From contig NZ_JAELUH010000005.1 of assembly GCF_016429215.1 (NCBI RefSeq), forward strand, positions 62,001-126,000: 64,000 nt of DNA, in the 5' to 3' direction. Under the pieces are notes generated by a model. That model was given only the letters and a program-made list of their open reading frames with translations, did not search any database and was not told the DNA's origin. The first letter of the stretch is position 1; each line of letters starts with the position of its first letter. Shown piece after piece: positions 52,488 to 63,069 of the stretch. The translations under genes were made by a program, and so were the position numbers. Origin of the DNA: Herbaspirillum sp. ASV7. GTDB taxonomy: Bacteria > Pseudomonadota > Gammaproteobacteria > Burkholderiales > Burkholderiaceae_D.

Positions 52488-55400
52488 TCAGCCCACCCAC
52501 TTGCGGGCATTGCGGAACATGCGCATCCACGGCGAATCCTCGCCCCAGGTATCCGGGTGCCAGGATTGGGTCACGGTGCGGAACACGCGTTCGGCGTGCG
52601 GCATCAGGACCGTGAAGCGGCCGTCCGGGGTGGTCACCGAGGTGATGCCCTGGGGCGAACCGTTCGGGTTGAACGGATAGGCTTCGGTGGCCGCGCCGCG
52701 ATGGTCGACGTAGCGCATGGCGATGATGGCCTTGTCGATGTCGCCGGTCTGCGAGAAGTCGGCAAAACCTTCACCGTGGGCGGTGGCGATCGGCGCCTGG
52801 GTGCCGGCCATACCCTGCATGAAGATGGACGGCGAATCGGCCACTTCCACCATCACGAAACGCGCCTCGAACTGCTCGGACTTGTTGCGGGTGAACTTGG
52901 GCCAGGCCTCGGCACCCGGGATCATGGACTTCAGGTTGCTCATCATCTGGCAGCCGTTGCAGATCCCCAGCGAGAAGGTGTCCTGGCGCTGGAAGAAGCG
53001 CGAGAACTGCTCGGCCAGCTGGGCATTGAACAGGATGGTCTTGGCCCAGCCTTCACCGGCACCCAGCACGTCGCCATAGGAGAAACCGCCGACGGCGATG
53101 AAGCCCTTGAAGTCGTCCAGCTTGGCGCGGTTGGCGATCAGGTCGCTCATGTGCACGTCCACGGCGGTGAAGCCGGCCTTGTGCATGGCGTAGGCGGTCT
53201 CGATGTGCGAGTTCACGCCCTGCTCGCGCAGGATGGCGACCTTGGGACGGGCAGCAGCCCCCAGCGACAGGTAGGGCGCGGCGATGTCTTCCTGCGGGTC
53301 GAACGTCAGCTTGGGCGTCATGCCGGGGTCGGCGGCGTCCAGCAGGCGCTCGTACTCGGCATCGGCACAGGCCGGGTTGTCGCGCAGGCGGGCGATGCGC
53401 CAGCTGGTTTCGCTCCAGGTGCGGTGCAGCTCGGCACGCGGCTGGCTGTAGATATTCTTGGCGTCGCGCATGAACTCGACCACGTCGCGGTCGTTGAGCT
53501 TGCCGATGATGTGGCTGCAGGCGCCCAGGTTGTAGCTGCGCAGCACGTTCATGACGTCCGACTTCTGCTCCGCCGGGACCTGGATCACGGCACCCAGTTC
53601 TTCGCTGAACAGCGCGCGCAGGGTCAGTTCATTGCGGCGCTCGGCCACTTGCGTGGTCCAGTTCTTGGAATCGCCCCAGTCGGCGGCATGCTCGCCTTCC
53701 ATGGTCAGGATGTCGAGGTTGACCGAGATGCCGGTGTGGCCGGCAAAGGCCATTTCCACCAGGGTGCCGTACAGGCCGCCATCGGAACGGTCGTGGTAGG
53801 CCAGCAGGCGCTCTTCGGAGTTCAGTTGCTGGATGGCGTTGAAGAAGGCCTTCAGGTCCTCGGCGCTATCCACGTCCGGGGTCTCGTTGCCGATCTGCTG
53901 CATGACTTGCGTCAGGGCCGAGGCGCCCATGCGGTTCTTGCCGCGACCCAGGTCGATCAGGATCAGGGCGGTATCGCCCTTGTCCTTGCGCAGCTGCGGC
54001 GTGAGCACGCGGCGTACGTCGGTCACCGGGGCAAACGAGGAGACGATCAGCGACACCGGCGAGGTCACCGACTTGGCGCCCTCTTCGTCGCTCCAGGTGC
54101 TGCGCATGGACAACGAGTCCTTGCCCACGGGGATGGACACGCCCAACGCCGGGCACAGCTCCATACCGACGGCCTTGACGGTGTCGAACAGGGCCGCATC
54201 CTGGCCGGGCTGGCCGCAGGCCGCCATCCAGTTGGCCGACAGCTTGATGTCGCCGATCTCGGCGATCGGGGCTGCAGCGATGTTGGTGATGGCTTCGCCG
54301 ACGGCCATGCGGCCCGAGGCCGGGGCGTCGATCACCGCCAGCGGGGTGCGCTCGCCCATGGCCATGGCTTCACCGCGATAGCCTTCCAGGCCCATGGCGG
54401 TGACAGCCACGTCAGCCACCGGCACCTGCCAGGGGCCGACCATCTGGTCGCGCACGGTCATGGCGCCCACGCTACGGTCACCGATGGTGATCAGGAAGGA
54501 CTTGTCGGCCACGGCCGGCAGGCGCAGCACGCGCTGGGCCACCTCCACCAGGTCCATGCCGGTCAGGTCCACCGGCGGCAGTTGCTTCTCGACGTGCTGC
54601 ACATCGCGGTGCATCTTGGGCGGCTTGCCCAGCAGCACATCCATGGGCATGTCCACGGGGCTGTTGTTGTGTTCGGGGTCGATCACCTTCAGCTGGCGCT
54701 CTTCGGTGGCGGTACCGACCACGGCGAAGGGCGCGCGCTCGCGCTCGCACAGGTATTTGAAGAGGTCCAGGTGTTCCGGCAGGATGGCCAGCACGTAGCG
54801 TTCCTGGGACTCGTTGCTCCAGATCTCGCGCGGGGCCAGGCCGCTCTCTTCCAGGGGCACCTTGCGCAGGTCGAACAGGGCGCCGCGCTTGGCGTCGTTG
54901 GTGATTTCCGGGAAGGCATTGGACAGGCCGCCCGCACCCACGTCGTGGATGGACTGGATGGGGTTGTCGTCACCCAGCGCCCAGCAGGCGTTGATGACTT
55001 CCTGGGCGCGACGTTCCATTTCGGGGTTGCCGCGCTGGACCGAGTCGAAGTCCAGGTCAGCGGTGTTCACGCCGGTAGCCATCGAGGAAGCAGCGCCGCC
55101 GCCCATGCCGATGCGCATGCCGGGGCCACCCAGCTGGATCAAGAGGCTGCCCACCGGCAGGTCGTTCTTCTTGGTGTGCTTGGCCGAGATGTTGCCCATG
55201 CCGCCGGCGATCATGATGGGCTTGTGGTAACCCATCACCTGGCCGCCCACGTTCTGTTCGTAGGTACGGAAGTAACCGCCCAGGTTGGGACGGCCAAATT
55301 CGTTGTTGAAGGCCGCGCCACCCAGCGGGCCGTCGATCATGATCTGCAGCGGCGAGGCGATACGCTCGGGCTTGCCGTAGATGCCGCCCTGGGCGTGGGC

Positions 55401-56513
55401 GTCGCGCTCGGCGGCCGGCTGGGCCACGTCACGGGCGTTTTCCCAGGGCTGCACGGCGTGGGTCACCATCAGGTTGGAAACGGTGAAACCGGTCAGGCCG
55501 GCCTTGGGCTTGGCACCACGGCCGGTCGCGCCTTCGTCGCGGATTTCACCGCCGGCGCCGGTGGAGGCACCGGGGAACGGCGAGATCGCGGTCGGGTGGT
55601 TGTGGGTTTCCACCTTCATCAGGATGTGGGTCAGCTCTTCCGAGGCTTCGTAGACGTTGCCCTTGGTGGCGCCGCGCTGGTAGAAGCGCGAGATGCTGGC
55701 GCCCTCGATGACGGAAGAATTGTCCGAATACGCCACCACGGTGCCCTTGGGCGCCAGTTGGTGGGTGTTGCGGATCATGGCGAACAGGGACTTGTCCTGC
55801 GCCTGGCCGTCGATGGTCCAGTCGGCGTTGAAGATCTTGTGACGGCAGTGTTCGCTATTGGCCTGGGCGAACATCATCAGTTCGACATCGGTCGGATTGC
55901 GCTGGGCCTTGGTGAAGGCCGCCACCAGGTAATCGATCTCGTCGTCCGACAGGGCCAGGCCCAGCTCGGCATTGGCGCCTTCCAGGGCGGCACGGCCGCC
56001 ACCGATCACGTCCACGCTCTCCAGCGGCTTGGCCTGCAGCTCGGAGAACAGGCCGGCGGCCTGCTGCGGGTCGCGCAGCACCACTTCGGTCATGCGGTCG
56101 TGCAGCAGCGCGGCCACGGCCGGCAGGCTGGCTTCGCTGAGCTTCTTGGTGCCGCCCAGCAGGCCGCTCTTGACCTGTACGTGGAAGATGATGCCGCGTT
56201 CCACGCGATGGATATGGCCCATGCCGCAGTTGTGCACGATGTCGGTGGCCTTGCTGGCCCAGGGCGAGATGGTGCCAAAGCGCGGGATCACCACGAAGGC
56301 ATCGCCCTCGTCGCTGCCGTTGAAGGGGTCGCCGTAGGTCAACAGGCCGTTCAGGCGAGCCTCGTCCTCTTGCGTCGGGGCCTGGGCGGCATCGACGAAG
56401 TGCAGGTAGCGGCCGGAGACGCCGACGATGGCGGCATCGACTGCTTGCAATTGGCTCAGGAGGCGTTGGGTACGGAAAGCGGAAAGGGCATTGGAGCCCG
56501 GCAGGATCAGCAT
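52488..56513 (-). CDS. purL: Phosphoribosylformylglycinamidine synthase (FGAM synthase)
   Basis: Large single-chain PurL of 1341 aa, step four of purine synthesis: FGAR + glutamine + ATP to FGAM. The N-domain starts [16 protein letters not shown]. The two AIRS-type halves contain [12 protein letters not shown] (about 290), the [16 protein letters not shown] loop (about 315), [16 protein letters not shown] (about 400) and [21 protein letters not shown]. The C-terminal glutamine amidotransferase (about 1070-1341) has the nucleophile in [10 protein letters not shown] and the PHAERVFR end. The ATG at 56513 gives the family N-terminus; the frame is open to 56621. A -10-like TATAAT lies about 180 bp upstream. 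Confidence 0.97.
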   Translation of the reverse strand: MLILPGSNALSAFRTQRLLSQLQAVDAAIVGVSGRYLHFVDAAQAPTQEDEARLNGLLTYGDPFNGSDEGDAFVVIPRFGTISPWASKATDIVHNCGMGHIHRVERGIIFHVQVKSGLLGGTKKLSEASLPAVAALLHDRMTEVVLRDPQQAAGLFSELQAKPLESVDVIGGGRAALEGANAELGLALSDDEIDYLVAAFTKAQRNPTDVELMMFAQANSEHCRHKIFNADWTIDGQAQDKSLFAMIRNTHQLAPKGTVVAYSDNSSVIEGASISRFYQRGATKGNVYEASEELTHILMKVETHNHPTAISPFPGASTGAGGEIRDEGATGRGAKPKAGLTGFTVSNLMVTHAVQPWENARDVAQPAAERDAHAQGGIYGKPERIASPLQIMIDGPLGGAAFNNEFGRPNLGGYFRTYEQNVGGQVMGYHKPIMIAGGMGNISAKHTKKNDLPVGSLLIQLGGPGMRIGMGGGAASSMATGVNTADLDFDSVQRGNPEMERRAQEVINACWALGDDNPIQSIHDVGAGGLSNAFPEITNDAKRGALFDLRKVPLEESGLAPREIWSNESQERYVLAILPEHLDLFKYLCERERAPFAVVGTATEERQLKVIDPEHNNSPVDMPMDVLLGKPPKMHRDVQHVEKQLPPVDLTGMDLVEVAQRVLRLPAVADKSFLITIGDRSVGAMTVRDQMVGPWQVPVADVAVTAMGLEGYRGEAMAMGERTPLAVIDAPASGRMAVGEAITNIAAAPIAEIGDIKLSANWMAACGQPGQDAALFDTVKAVGMELCPALGVSIPVGKDSLSMRSTWSDEEGAKSVTSPVSLIVSSFAPVTDVRRVLTPQLRKDKGDTALILIDLGRGKNRMGASALTQVMQQIGNETPDVDSAEDLKAFFNAIQQLNSEERLLAYHDRSDGGLYGTLVEMAFAGHTGISVNLDILTMEGEHAADWGDSKNWTTQVAERRNELTLRALFSEELGAVIQVPAEQKSDVMNVLRSYNLGACSHIIGKLNDRDVVEFMRDAKNIYSQPRAELHRTWSETSWRIARLRDNPACADAEYERLLDAADPGMTPKLTFDPQEDIAAPYLSLGAAARPKVAILREQGVNSHIETAYAMHKAGFTAVDVHMSDLIANRAKLDDFKGFIAVGGFSYGDVLGAGEGWAKTILFNAQLAEQFSRFFQRQDTFSLGICNGCQMMSNLKSMIPGAEAWPKFTRNKSEQFEARFVMVEVADSPSIFMQGMAGTQAPIATAHGEGFADFSQTGDIDKAIIAMRYVDHRGAATEAYPFNPNGSPQGITSVTTPDGRFTVLMPHAERVFRTVTQSWHPDTWGEDSPWMRMFRNARKWVG

Positions 56514-56693
56514 GGCGAGGTCGAGGCAGTTAGCTTGAATCGGGAAACCGTCACAGCATCGCGGCAGGGATCGGTCCACCGACACCGGCTGCACCGGCAT
56601 GCTGCATTGCAGGGCTGACAATCCCTGCAGGCATGGGTACGGCGGACTGATGGATCGTGCGCGCGACGACTGGCAAAGCCCGCATTATACAGT

Positions 56694-56699
56694 GGACGC
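56694..56699 (-). promoter_or_regulatory. Likely purL -10 element (TATAAT)
   Basis: Perfect TATAAT on the minus strand, 181 bp before the purL ATG. The -35 is not recognisable. The leader of about 170 nt between this and purL has no obvious riboswitch. Confidence 0.45.
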
Positions 56700-56979
56700 C
56701 GCTCCAGGCCCAGCCAAAGCGAGCACTTGGTCCCACGCCGCTGTCATCGGCTGCGCCGGTCCAAGCGTTGTGCCCTGATGAGCAACTGGTGCAGGCCCCG
56801 GTCCTGTCCTGCACCATGTGGCACTGCGGCAATATCTGAACGACAAGGGAATTTTCGATGTATCATTCGGCCGCATCGCAAAGCCGGCCCCTCTCCCGCG
56901 CCATGAGGATATCGACCACCAGAGCTGGCCAGCCGATGACCATGACCACAGCGGCACAGCCGCTTCCAAGACGAACAGA
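56700..56979. other. Spacer between purL promoter and the DadA-like gene
   Basis: No separate gene seen. The DadA-like frame stays open back to a GTG at 56818, but that stretch lacks the family N-terminus and a ribosome site. Confidence 0.4.
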
Positions 56980-58251
56980 GTGAAGAGCACACATCGACAG
57001 ATCGCCGTGATAGGCGGGGGACTTTCAGGGATTTGCAGCGCCTATTTCCTGGCCGCCAAGGGCTATGAAGTGGCGGTGATCGAGCGCCGCGCCCACGTGG
57101 CCGAAGAAGCCACCTTCGGCGACTCCGGCCTGCTGGCACCGGGAGCGGCCATGCCGCTGACCCTGCCGGGGGGAATGGCCACCTTCGCCTGCCGCTTCAA
57201 GGAGGAGCCGCGCGTGCTGGTAGCTTCGGGCACGGACCTGGGCCGTCGCCGCTGGATGCGCCAGACGCGCCAGGCCCAGCAGCAGCATTTCGCCGAAAAC
57301 AAGCTGAATCTGTCGCGCCTGTCGGCCTATGGCCAGTCGCAGACCCTGCAGTTGCAAGCCCATTACAACATGGAACACGAGAACAGCACTGGCGTGTTCC
57401 ACCTGTTCCGCGAGCCGGCCGAGGCCGCCCGCATGGTCCAGATGCAGGAAGCCGCGCAGCAATGCGAGTACAAGCACCAGGGGCTGGACACGGCAGCCAT
57501 GCGCACGCTGGAGCCGGCCTTCTCCTCCGAGACCACGCTGGCGGGCGCGCTCTACTATCCCGATGACATGGCTGGCAATTGCGTGCTCTTTGCCAAGCAG
57601 ATGCGCAATGCGGCGCAACAACTGGGGGTGAGCTTCCATTTCGACTCGACCATCACGGCCATCCGTGCCGAATTCGGCGGACGTGTGGCGCTGGAGGTGC
57701 AATCGCCGCAACTGGCTTCGCAGCTGACCGTGGATGCGGTGGTGGTGGCCGCCGGCATGTCCTGTGCGCCGCTGCTGCAACCGTTGGCGACCGACCTGCC
57801 GCTGCGCGCCCTGCAGAGCTATTCGGCGCTGGTCCCGGTGAAGAATCCCGACGACGCGCCCCGCATGGCCCTGTTCGACGACAGCTACAAGGTCGCCATG
57901 ACCCGCCTGGGTGGTCGCATCCGCATCACCGGCCTGCTGGGCTTCGTGCCGCCCTCCCAGACCATCCCGCCCAAGGCCTTGCGCAACCTGCTCAAGATCG
58001 CCGGCGACTACTATCCGAATGCGGCCAACTACAACCAGGCCCATTTCTGGAGCAATACCATGGCCCTCTTGCCGCACGGCCTGCCACTGTTCGGGCCGAC
58101 CCGCCATGGCAACATCTTCGTCAACGTCGGCCATGGCGCTACCGGCTGGGCCGCCAGCGTCGGCTCGGCACGTCTGCTGAGCGACCTGGTGGCGGGTGAT
58201 CAGCCCGAAATCCCGGTCGACGGATTCCTCCCGGGCCAGGTGCTGGCCTGA
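56980..58251 (+). CDS. FAD-dependent D-amino acid dehydrogenase-like oxidoreductase (DadA type)
   Basis: Flavoprotein of 423 aa of the DAO family. The FAD fold begins IAVIGGGLSGICSAYFLAAKG (residues 8-28) and continues EVAVIERR. GDSGLLAPGAA is near 46, matching the DadA N-terminus. FAD contact at the C-terminus appears as FVNVGHGATGWAASVGSARLLSDL (about 375-398). It probably oxidises a D-amino acid and passes electrons to the respiratory chain. The start is taken as GTG at 56980, where the fold begins; there is no in-frame ATG before it. Specific substrate unknown; it stands alone. Confidence 0.85.
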   Translation: MKSTHRQIAVIGGGLSGICSAYFLAAKGYEVAVIERRAHVAEEATFGDSGLLAPGAAMPLTLPGGMATFACRFKEEPRVLVASGTDLGRRRWMRQTRQAQQQHFAENKLNLSRLSAYGQSQTLQLQAHYNMEHENSTGVFHLFREPAEAARMVQMQEAAQQCEYKHQGLDTAAMRTLEPAFSSETTLAGALYYPDDMAGNCVLFAKQMRNAAQQLGVSFHFDSTITAIRAEFGGRVALEVQSPQLASQLTVDAVVVAAGMSCAPLLQPLATDLPLRALQSYSALVPVKNPDDAPRMALFDDSYKVAMTRLGGRIRITGLLGFVPPSQTIPPKALRNLLKIAGDYYPNAANYNQAHFWSNTMALLPHGLPLFGPTRHGNIFVNVGHGATGWAASVGSARLLSDLVAGDQPEIPVDGFLPGQVLA

Positions 58252-58275
58252 GGCTTGCCTCCCTCAGCCTCCCCG

Positions 58276-58312
58276 AAAATCGTGCATGGCATCTGTCATG
58301 CACGATTTTTTT
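58276..58312 (+). terminator. Terminator after the DadA-like gene
   Basis: AAAATCGTGCATG-N8-CATGCACGATTTT, perfect 13-bp stem, with seven Ts. Confidence 0.93.
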
Positions 58313-58433
58313 CATCGGTTTTGCTCCTGCGCGTGAGCGGTAATTCACTTAAAATCACCAGCGTTACTTACGCCGCGCCCTGCCTCATCCGCCTTTCATC
58401 CACGAGAGCCCTAACGCACCAGCGATCACGACC

Positions 58434-60002
58434 ATGAGCGCGCTCCACTCCGTTGCCGAGATCCGCCGGATCGAACAAGAGGCCTTGTCGGCCTTGCCAC
58501 CCTATACCCTGATGTCGCGTGCCGGCGCCGCCATTGCCGAGCTGGCGCAGCAACTGCTGTGCTCGGCCACCGCCGCCTCGCCCCTGGTGCTGATCCTGGC
58601 CGGCCCCGGCAACAATGGCGGCGACGCCCTGGAGGCCGCCTGCCTGCTGGAAGAAGCCGGCATCGACGTGGCCGTGCAACTGCATGCCGACGAAGGCCGC
58701 CAGCCCGAGGATGCGCGTCGCGCCCTGGCCCGCGCCCGCGAGGCCGAGATCCCGTTCATCGACGACCTGACAGAGGCTGGCCTGCGCCAGCAGTCCTGGG
58801 CCCTGGTGATCGATGGACTCTTCGGCATCGGCCTGGCACGACCGCCCGGGCCCAAGCTGCAGGCCATCATCGCCTACATCAACGGCTTGCGCTGCCCGGT
58901 CCTGTCCGTCGATGTCCCCAGCGGCCTGAACGCCGATACCGGCGCCATCGTCGGCGGTGTCGAAGGCAGTGCGGTGCTGGCCACCCACACGCTCACCTTC
59001 ATCGGTGACAAGCCCGGCCTGCACACCTGCGATGGCAGCGACCACAGTGGCCAGATCACCGTCGATACGCTCGACGCCGGTGCCAGCGAATATCTCCCCA
59101 CGGGCGCCTTCCTCAATGGTCCGCACTATTTCGCCACCGAGCTCAAGCCGCGCGCCAACAACTCCCACAAGGGCAGCTATGGCGACGTCATCGTGGTCGG
59201 CGGCGCCCGCGGCATGGCCGGCGCACCGGTGCTGGCGGCCCGTACCGCCGCCTTCGGCGGGGCCGGGCGGGTCTTCGTGGCCTTCGTCGATGAAGGCCCG
59301 GCCTATGACGACAAGCATCCCGAACTCATGTTCCGCGTGGCTGATCGGGTCGAATTCGGCGCCAGCGCGGCACTGGTGGTGGGCCCGGGCATGGGTACCT
59401 CGCGCCATGCCCATGACATCCTGGCACGGGCACTGGAGAGCGAAGCCGACATCGTCCTCGATGCCGATGCGCTGAACCTGATCTCGGCCGAGCCTATCCT
59501 GCAGCACAAGCTGCACCGTCGCAGCCTGCCCGGCGCGCCCTCGGCCAGCATCATCACGCCGCATCCGCTGGAGGCGGCGCGCCTGCTCGATACCACCACC
59601 CAGCAGGTCCAGCATGACCGGCCACAGGCCGCGCGCATCCTGGCGCGGCAGTTCAATGCCATCACCATACTCAAGGGCGCGGGGACGGTGATCGCCTTCC
59701 CCGATGGAGAAATTGCCATCAATCCCAGCGGCAATCCGGCGCTCTCCACGGCCGGTACCGGCGACGTGCTCTCGGGCCTGTGCGGCGCCTTGCTGGCCCA
59801 GGGCTGGCCCACCCGCGCCGCCGCCCTGGCCGCCACCTGGATCCACGGCGCCGCCGCCGATGGGCTGGTGGCCGAGGGTCTGGGGCCGGTAGGGCTGACC
59901 GCCAGCGAATTCATCCCGGCCATCCGCGCCGTCTTCAACCAGATCATCCGAGACCATGTCCAGCGCCGTCCTGCCGCATCCGCACATCGCACGCACCCAT
60001 AA
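58434..60002 (+). CDS. nnr: Bifunctional NAD(P)HX epimerase / ADP-dependent dehydratase (Nnr)
   Basis: Metabolite-repair enzyme of 522 aa that restores NAD(P)H from its hydrated form. The N-terminal YjeF epimerase domain (about residues 1-215) has LILAGPGNNGGDALEAA (about 53) and SVDVPSGLNADTG (about 160). The C-terminal ADP/ATP-dependent dehydratase domain (about 235-505) has KGSYGDVIVVGGARGMAGAP (about 245), TPHPLEAARLL (about 378) and the catalytic NPALSTAGTGDVLSG (about 434). The downstream exporter gene starts inside its 3' end. Confidence 0.95.
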   Translation: MSALHSVAEIRRIEQEALSALPPYTLMSRAGAAIAELAQQLLCSATAASPLVLILAGPGNNGGDALEAACLLEEAGIDVAVQLHADEGRQPEDARRALARAREAEIPFIDDLTEAGLRQQSWALVIDGLFGIGLARPPGPKLQAIIAYINGLRCPVLSVDVPSGLNADTGAIVGGVEGSAVLATHTLTFIGDKPGLHTCDGSDHSGQITVDTLDAGASEYLPTGAFLNGPHYFATELKPRANNSHKGSYGDVIVVGGARGMAGAPVLAARTAAFGGAGRVFVAFVDEGPAYDDKHPELMFRVADRVEFGASAALVVGPGMGTSRHAHDILARALESEADIVLDADALNLISAEPILQHKLHRRSLPGAPSASIITPHPLEAARLLDTTTQQVQHDRPQAARILARQFNAITILKGAGTVIAFPDGEIAINPSGNPALSTAGTGDVLSGLCGALLAQGWPTRAAALAATWIHGAAADGLVAEGLGPVGLTASEFIPAIRAVFNQIIRDHVQRRPAASAHRTHP

Positions 60003-60900
60003 ACTGGGCATCCTGTTCCTGATCTCGGGATTGTGGACACTCTCCCTGCTGGACACCTCCGGCAAGCTGCTGGCGCAGGGTGGTTACCACGTGGTGATGA
60101 TTGCGTGGATGCGCTACACCATCAACCTGCTCTTCATGGCGGCTACGCTGGCTCCGCTCTACCGGCGTCGCCATGGACGCAGCCTCCTGCGGTCCAACCG
60201 GCTTGGCCTGCAGCTGGGACGAGGCACGCTCTTGCTGGCTTCGACGCTGATCTTCTTCTCGCTGCTCAAGATCGTGCCGCTGGCCGAAGGCACGGCGATG
60301 AATTTCTGCGCCCCGCTGATCGTGCTGGCGATCTCGCCGTGGCTGCTGGGCGAGCGCAGCTATGGCTCGCGCTGGATTGCGGTGCTGATTGGGTTCTCCG
60401 GCATGCTCATCGTGATCCGCCCCAGTGGCGACATCCCGCCCTATGGTGTGGCGCTGGGGCTGATATCAGCCCTGACCCAGGCCCTGCTCTCCATCCTCAA
60501 CCGCAAGGCCAGTCAGGCCGACAATCCGATGGTGACGCTGTTCTACGGCGCGCTGGTGGGTAGCGTACTGTCCACGTTGATGGTGCCGTTCTTCTGGAGC
60601 AGTCATACCCCGACGGCGATCGAACTGGCGATCCTGGTCTCCACCGGCATCACCAGTACGGTCGGCCATTTCCTGCAGATCACGGCCTACAAGCATGCCG
60701 AGGCCTCGGTGCTGACGCCCTTCTTCTATGCCCAGATCATCTCGGCCTCGGCCATGGGCTGGCTGGTGTTCGGACAATTCCCGGACAGTCTCACGGTACT
60801 GGGCATTGCCATCATCTGCGCCAGCGGTATCGGCATCGCCTACATCGAGCACAAGCGCGCCCACCCGCTGCCACCGGCCGATCCGATGGAATCGGTCTGA
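59956..60900 (+). CDS. DMT/EamA-family transporter
   Basis: Inner-membrane protein of 314 aa with ten helices in two EamA repeats (about residues 17-150 and 163-295). Family marks are FFSLLKIVPLAEGTAMNFCAPLIVLAISPWLLGER (about 97-131) and the repeat-2 equivalent YKHAEASVLTPFFYAQIISA. It probably exports or imports a small metabolite; substrate unknown. It overlaps nnr by 47 bp, indicating coupled expression. Confidence 0.9.
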   Translation: MSSAVLPHPHIARTHKLGILFLISGLWTLSLLDTSGKLLAQGGYHVVMIAWMRYTINLLFMAATLAPLYRRRHGRSLLRSNRLGLQLGRGTLLLASTLIFFSLLKIVPLAEGTAMNFCAPLIVLAISPWLLGERSYGSRWIAVLIGFSGMLIVIRPSGDIPPYGVALGLISALTQALLSILNRKASQADNPMVTLFYGALVGSVLSTLMVPFFWSSHTPTAIELAILVSTGITSTVGHFLQITAYKHAEASVLTPFFYAQIISASAMGWLVFGQFPDSLTVLGIAIICASGIGIAYIEHKRAHPLPPADPMESV

Positions 60901-60906
60901 TCGGGT

Positions 60907-61599
60907 TCAGGCCAGACGGCCTGCCGCGATGGTGATGGTGCGCGCACAGCGCGCGGCAATCGAACTGTCGTGGGTCACCAGCACCAGGGTGGAACCACGC
61001 TCCTGGTTCAGCTCGAACATCAGCTGGATCACCGCCTCGCCGGTGGCGGCATCGAGGCTGCCGGTGGGTTCGTCGGCAAACAGCAGCGGCGGCTCGGTGA
61101 CGAAGGCGCGCGCCAGCGCCACGCGTTGCTGCTCGCCACCGGAGAGGTACTTGGGATAGTGCTTCAGGCGACTGCCCAGGCCCACCCGTCCGAGCATCTT
61201 CTCGGCCTTGGCGCGCGCCTGGCTGTCGCCACGCAACTCCAGCGGCAGCATTACGTTTTCCAGCGCATTGAGATGGCCGAGCAACTGGAAGGACTGGAAC
61301 ACGAAGCCCAGCTTGCGCTTGCGCAGGCTAGCGCGACCATCTTCATCGAGGGCGTAGATGTCCTCGCCATCCAGGCGCACCGACCCTTCGCTAGGGGTAT
61401 CCAGTCCTGCCAGCAGGCCCAGCAGGGTCGACTTGCCCGAGCCGGAGGCGCCGACAATGGCCAGCGTGGTGCCGGCGGCCACGGTAAAATCGATGCCGTC
61501 GAGAATGGTCAACTGACCGGAATCGGCCGACACATCGGCCACACGTTTGGATAACTGAAGGACTTCAATGGCAGGGACAACGGTAGCGGAAGCAGGCAT
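60907..61599 (-). CDS. ybbA: ABC transporter ATP-binding protein YbbA (LolD-like)
   Basis: ATPase of 230 aa in the MacB/LolD class. Walker A is GASGSGKST (about residue 47), signature LSGGEQQRVALARA (about 151), Walker B LLFADEPTGSLD, and the H-loop is in VTHDSS. The ATG at 61599 overlaps the plausible upstream start of tesA on the other strand (GCATGC), and this divergent tesA-ybbA pair is conserved in E. coli. The membrane partner YbbP is missing from the neighbourhood; the gene ends against the exporter gene, 6 bp apart. Confidence 0.9.
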   Translation of the reverse strand: MPASATVVPAIEVLQLSKRVADVSADSGQLTILDGIDFTVAAGTTLAIVGASGSGKSTLLGLLAGLDTPSEGSVRLDGEDIYALDEDGRASLRKRKLGFVFQSFQLLGHLNALENVMLPLELRGDSQARAKAEKMLGRVGLGSRLKHYPKYLSGGEQQRVALARAFVTEPPLLFADEPTGSLDAATGEAVIQLMFELNQERGSTLVLVTHDSSIAARCARTITIAAGRLA

Positions 61600-61651
61600 G
61601 CAAGGCATTCGGGCAAGAAGATCCGGGACAGGCGCGGCGCGCAACGGCATC

Positions 61652-62275
61652 ATGGCCGGGCTGTTGCGGCTACTGGCGGGCATCGCCCTGATACTGGCGG
61701 CGACGAGCGCTTATTCTGCCCCAAAAAACCTGCTCGTGCTCGGTGACAGCCTGTCGGCCGAGTACGGCCTGGAACGGGGCCGTGGCTGGGCCAGCCTGCT
61801 GCAACAGCGACTGCAGCAGGACAAGCTCGATACCACCGTGGTCAACGCCAGCATCAGCGGCGATACCACCATCGGTGGCAAGAACCGCTTGCCGGCCCTG
61901 ATGGAACAGCACAAGCCCCAGGTCCTGGTGATCGAACTGGGCAGCAATGACGCCCTGCGCGGGCTGCCGCTCAAGTCCAGCCAGGACAACCTGCAAGCCA
62001 TGATCAATCTGGCCCAGCAATACAAGGCGCGCGTGCTGCTGGTGGGCATGCAGATCCCGCCCAACTACGGCCCGGACTACACGCGCCGCTTCGCCGAGAT
62101 GTACCAGACCCTGGCGCGCCAGAACAAGGTGGCCCTGGTGCCCTTCTTCATGGAGGGCATCGCCGCCGATCTCTCGCTGTTCCAGGCCGACCGCATCCAT
62201 CCCAACGAACAGGCCCAGCCCAGGCTGCTGGAGAACGTCTGGCCGCAACTCAAGCCGCTCCTGGGGCTGAAATGA
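61652..62275 (+). CDS. tesA: Arylesterase / thioesterase I TesA (SGNH hydrolase)
   Basis: Periplasmic esterase of 207 aa (TesA/ApeA/PldC) acting on acyl-CoA, lysophospholipid and aryl esters. Signal peptide residues 1-22 (ending AYSA before PKNLL). SGNH blocks: nucleophile GDSLSAEYG (about 30), Gly in SISGDTT, Asn in ELGSNDALRG (about 95), and the Asp-His pair in DRIHPNEQAQ (about 178). The start at 61652 gives the same length as the E. coli protein; an ATG at 61598 would add 18 residues before the signal. Confidence 0.93.
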   Translation: MAGLLRLLAGIALILAATSAYSAPKNLLVLGDSLSAEYGLERGRGWASLLQQRLQQDKLDTTVVNASISGDTTIGGKNRLPALMEQHKPQVLVIELGSNDALRGLPLKSSQDNLQAMINLAQQYKARVLLVGMQIPPNYGPDYTRRFAEMYQTLARQNKVALVPFFMEGIAADLSLFQADRIHPNEQAQPRLLENVWPQLKPLLGLK

Positions 62276-62290
62276 TGCGCCAGTAAAACG

Positions 62291-62325
62291 ACAGCCCCTG
62301 TGCCGTCGACGGCAACAGGGGCTGT
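62291..62325. terminator. Terminator between tesA and the amidotransferase gene
   Basis: ACAGCCCCTGT / ACAGGGGCTGT 11-bp stem, extended by GCCG/CGGC. A TTTTAC tail on the minus strand serves the leftward gene. Confidence 0.85.
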
Positions 62326-62349
62326 GGTCACGTTCGCAGGTGGTGCGCG

Positions 62350-63069
62350 TCAGTGACGTGCGTACAGATCCAGGAAGCGCCGCAGCAGGCCGGTCGATTG
62401 CGGCGTGGCGCTCACCCTCTCCGACAGGGCTTGCGCATCGATGCCGCAGCCACGGTAGATATCGGCGTAGTAATGCAGGTGGGCGCGCACGAACTCGGGC
62501 GAGAACTCCGGGTGGAACTGGGTCGAATAGACGTTGTGCTTGTGCTTGATGACATGGTGCGGATCCATCGGCGAGCGCGCCATCACGATGGCATCCTTGG
62601 GCGGACGCAAGACCGACTGCATGTGCAGCATGTGGGCCGGAAAGACTTCCGGCAGCACGCCCAGCAATTCATCCTGGCGGCAGCAGTCCAGGGTTTCCAC
62701 GTGCATGGTGCCGGCGGCCCTGCCGGCCGGGTTGTAGCCGACCTCGCCGCCGAAGGCGTGGGTCAGCAACTGGTGGCCGTAGCAGATGCCGAACATCGGC
62801 GTCTCCAGTTCGGCGGCATCGCGTATCCATTCGGCGGTGCGCTCGCTCCAGTCTTCCTTGTCGGTCACCATGGCCGGCGAGCCAGTGATGAAGACCGCCC
62901 GATAGGTGCGCGGGCAGGACGGGCGCTCTCCTTCATAGACCGTCACGACTTCGAGTTCGGTATGACACAGCCCGGCGGCGCAACCTATCTGCTGCGCGTA
63001 GCCGCCATAGCTGTTCTTGAGGGTGGGATTGGCATCGCCGGTTTGGATGATCAGGACTGGAGCTGGCAT
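62350..63069 (-). CDS. Class I glutamine amidotransferase (GMP synthase-like)
   Basis: Stand-alone glutaminase-type domain of 239 aa. Nucleophile in FGICYGHQLL (Cys about residue 95), and catalytic His-Glu in TQFHPEFSPEF (about 189). VFITGSPAMVTD (about 59) matches GuaA/YfeJ-type proteins. The true acceptor is unknown; relatives include gamma-glutamyl-cleaving enzymes and GMP synthase paralogues. The start ATG has no clear ribosome site. Confidence 0.88.
   Translation of the reverse strand: MPAPVLIIQTGDANPTLKNSYGGYAQQIGCAAGLCHTELEVVTVYEGERPSCPRTYRAVFITGSPAMVTDKEDWSERTAEWIRDAAELETPMFGICYGHQLLTHAFGGEVGYNPAGRAAGTMHVETLDCCRQDELLGVLPEVFPAHMLHMQSVLRPPKDAIVMARSPMDPHHVIKHKHNVYSTQFHPEFSPEFVRAHLHYYADIYRGCGIDAQALSERVSATPQSTGLLRRFLDLYARH

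Noticed and set aside
52380-56618. Very long open frame (1412 aa) on the plus strand across purL
   Set aside because: It mirrors purL in the opposite strand; high GC at third positions removes stops. The purL motifs are on the minus strand.
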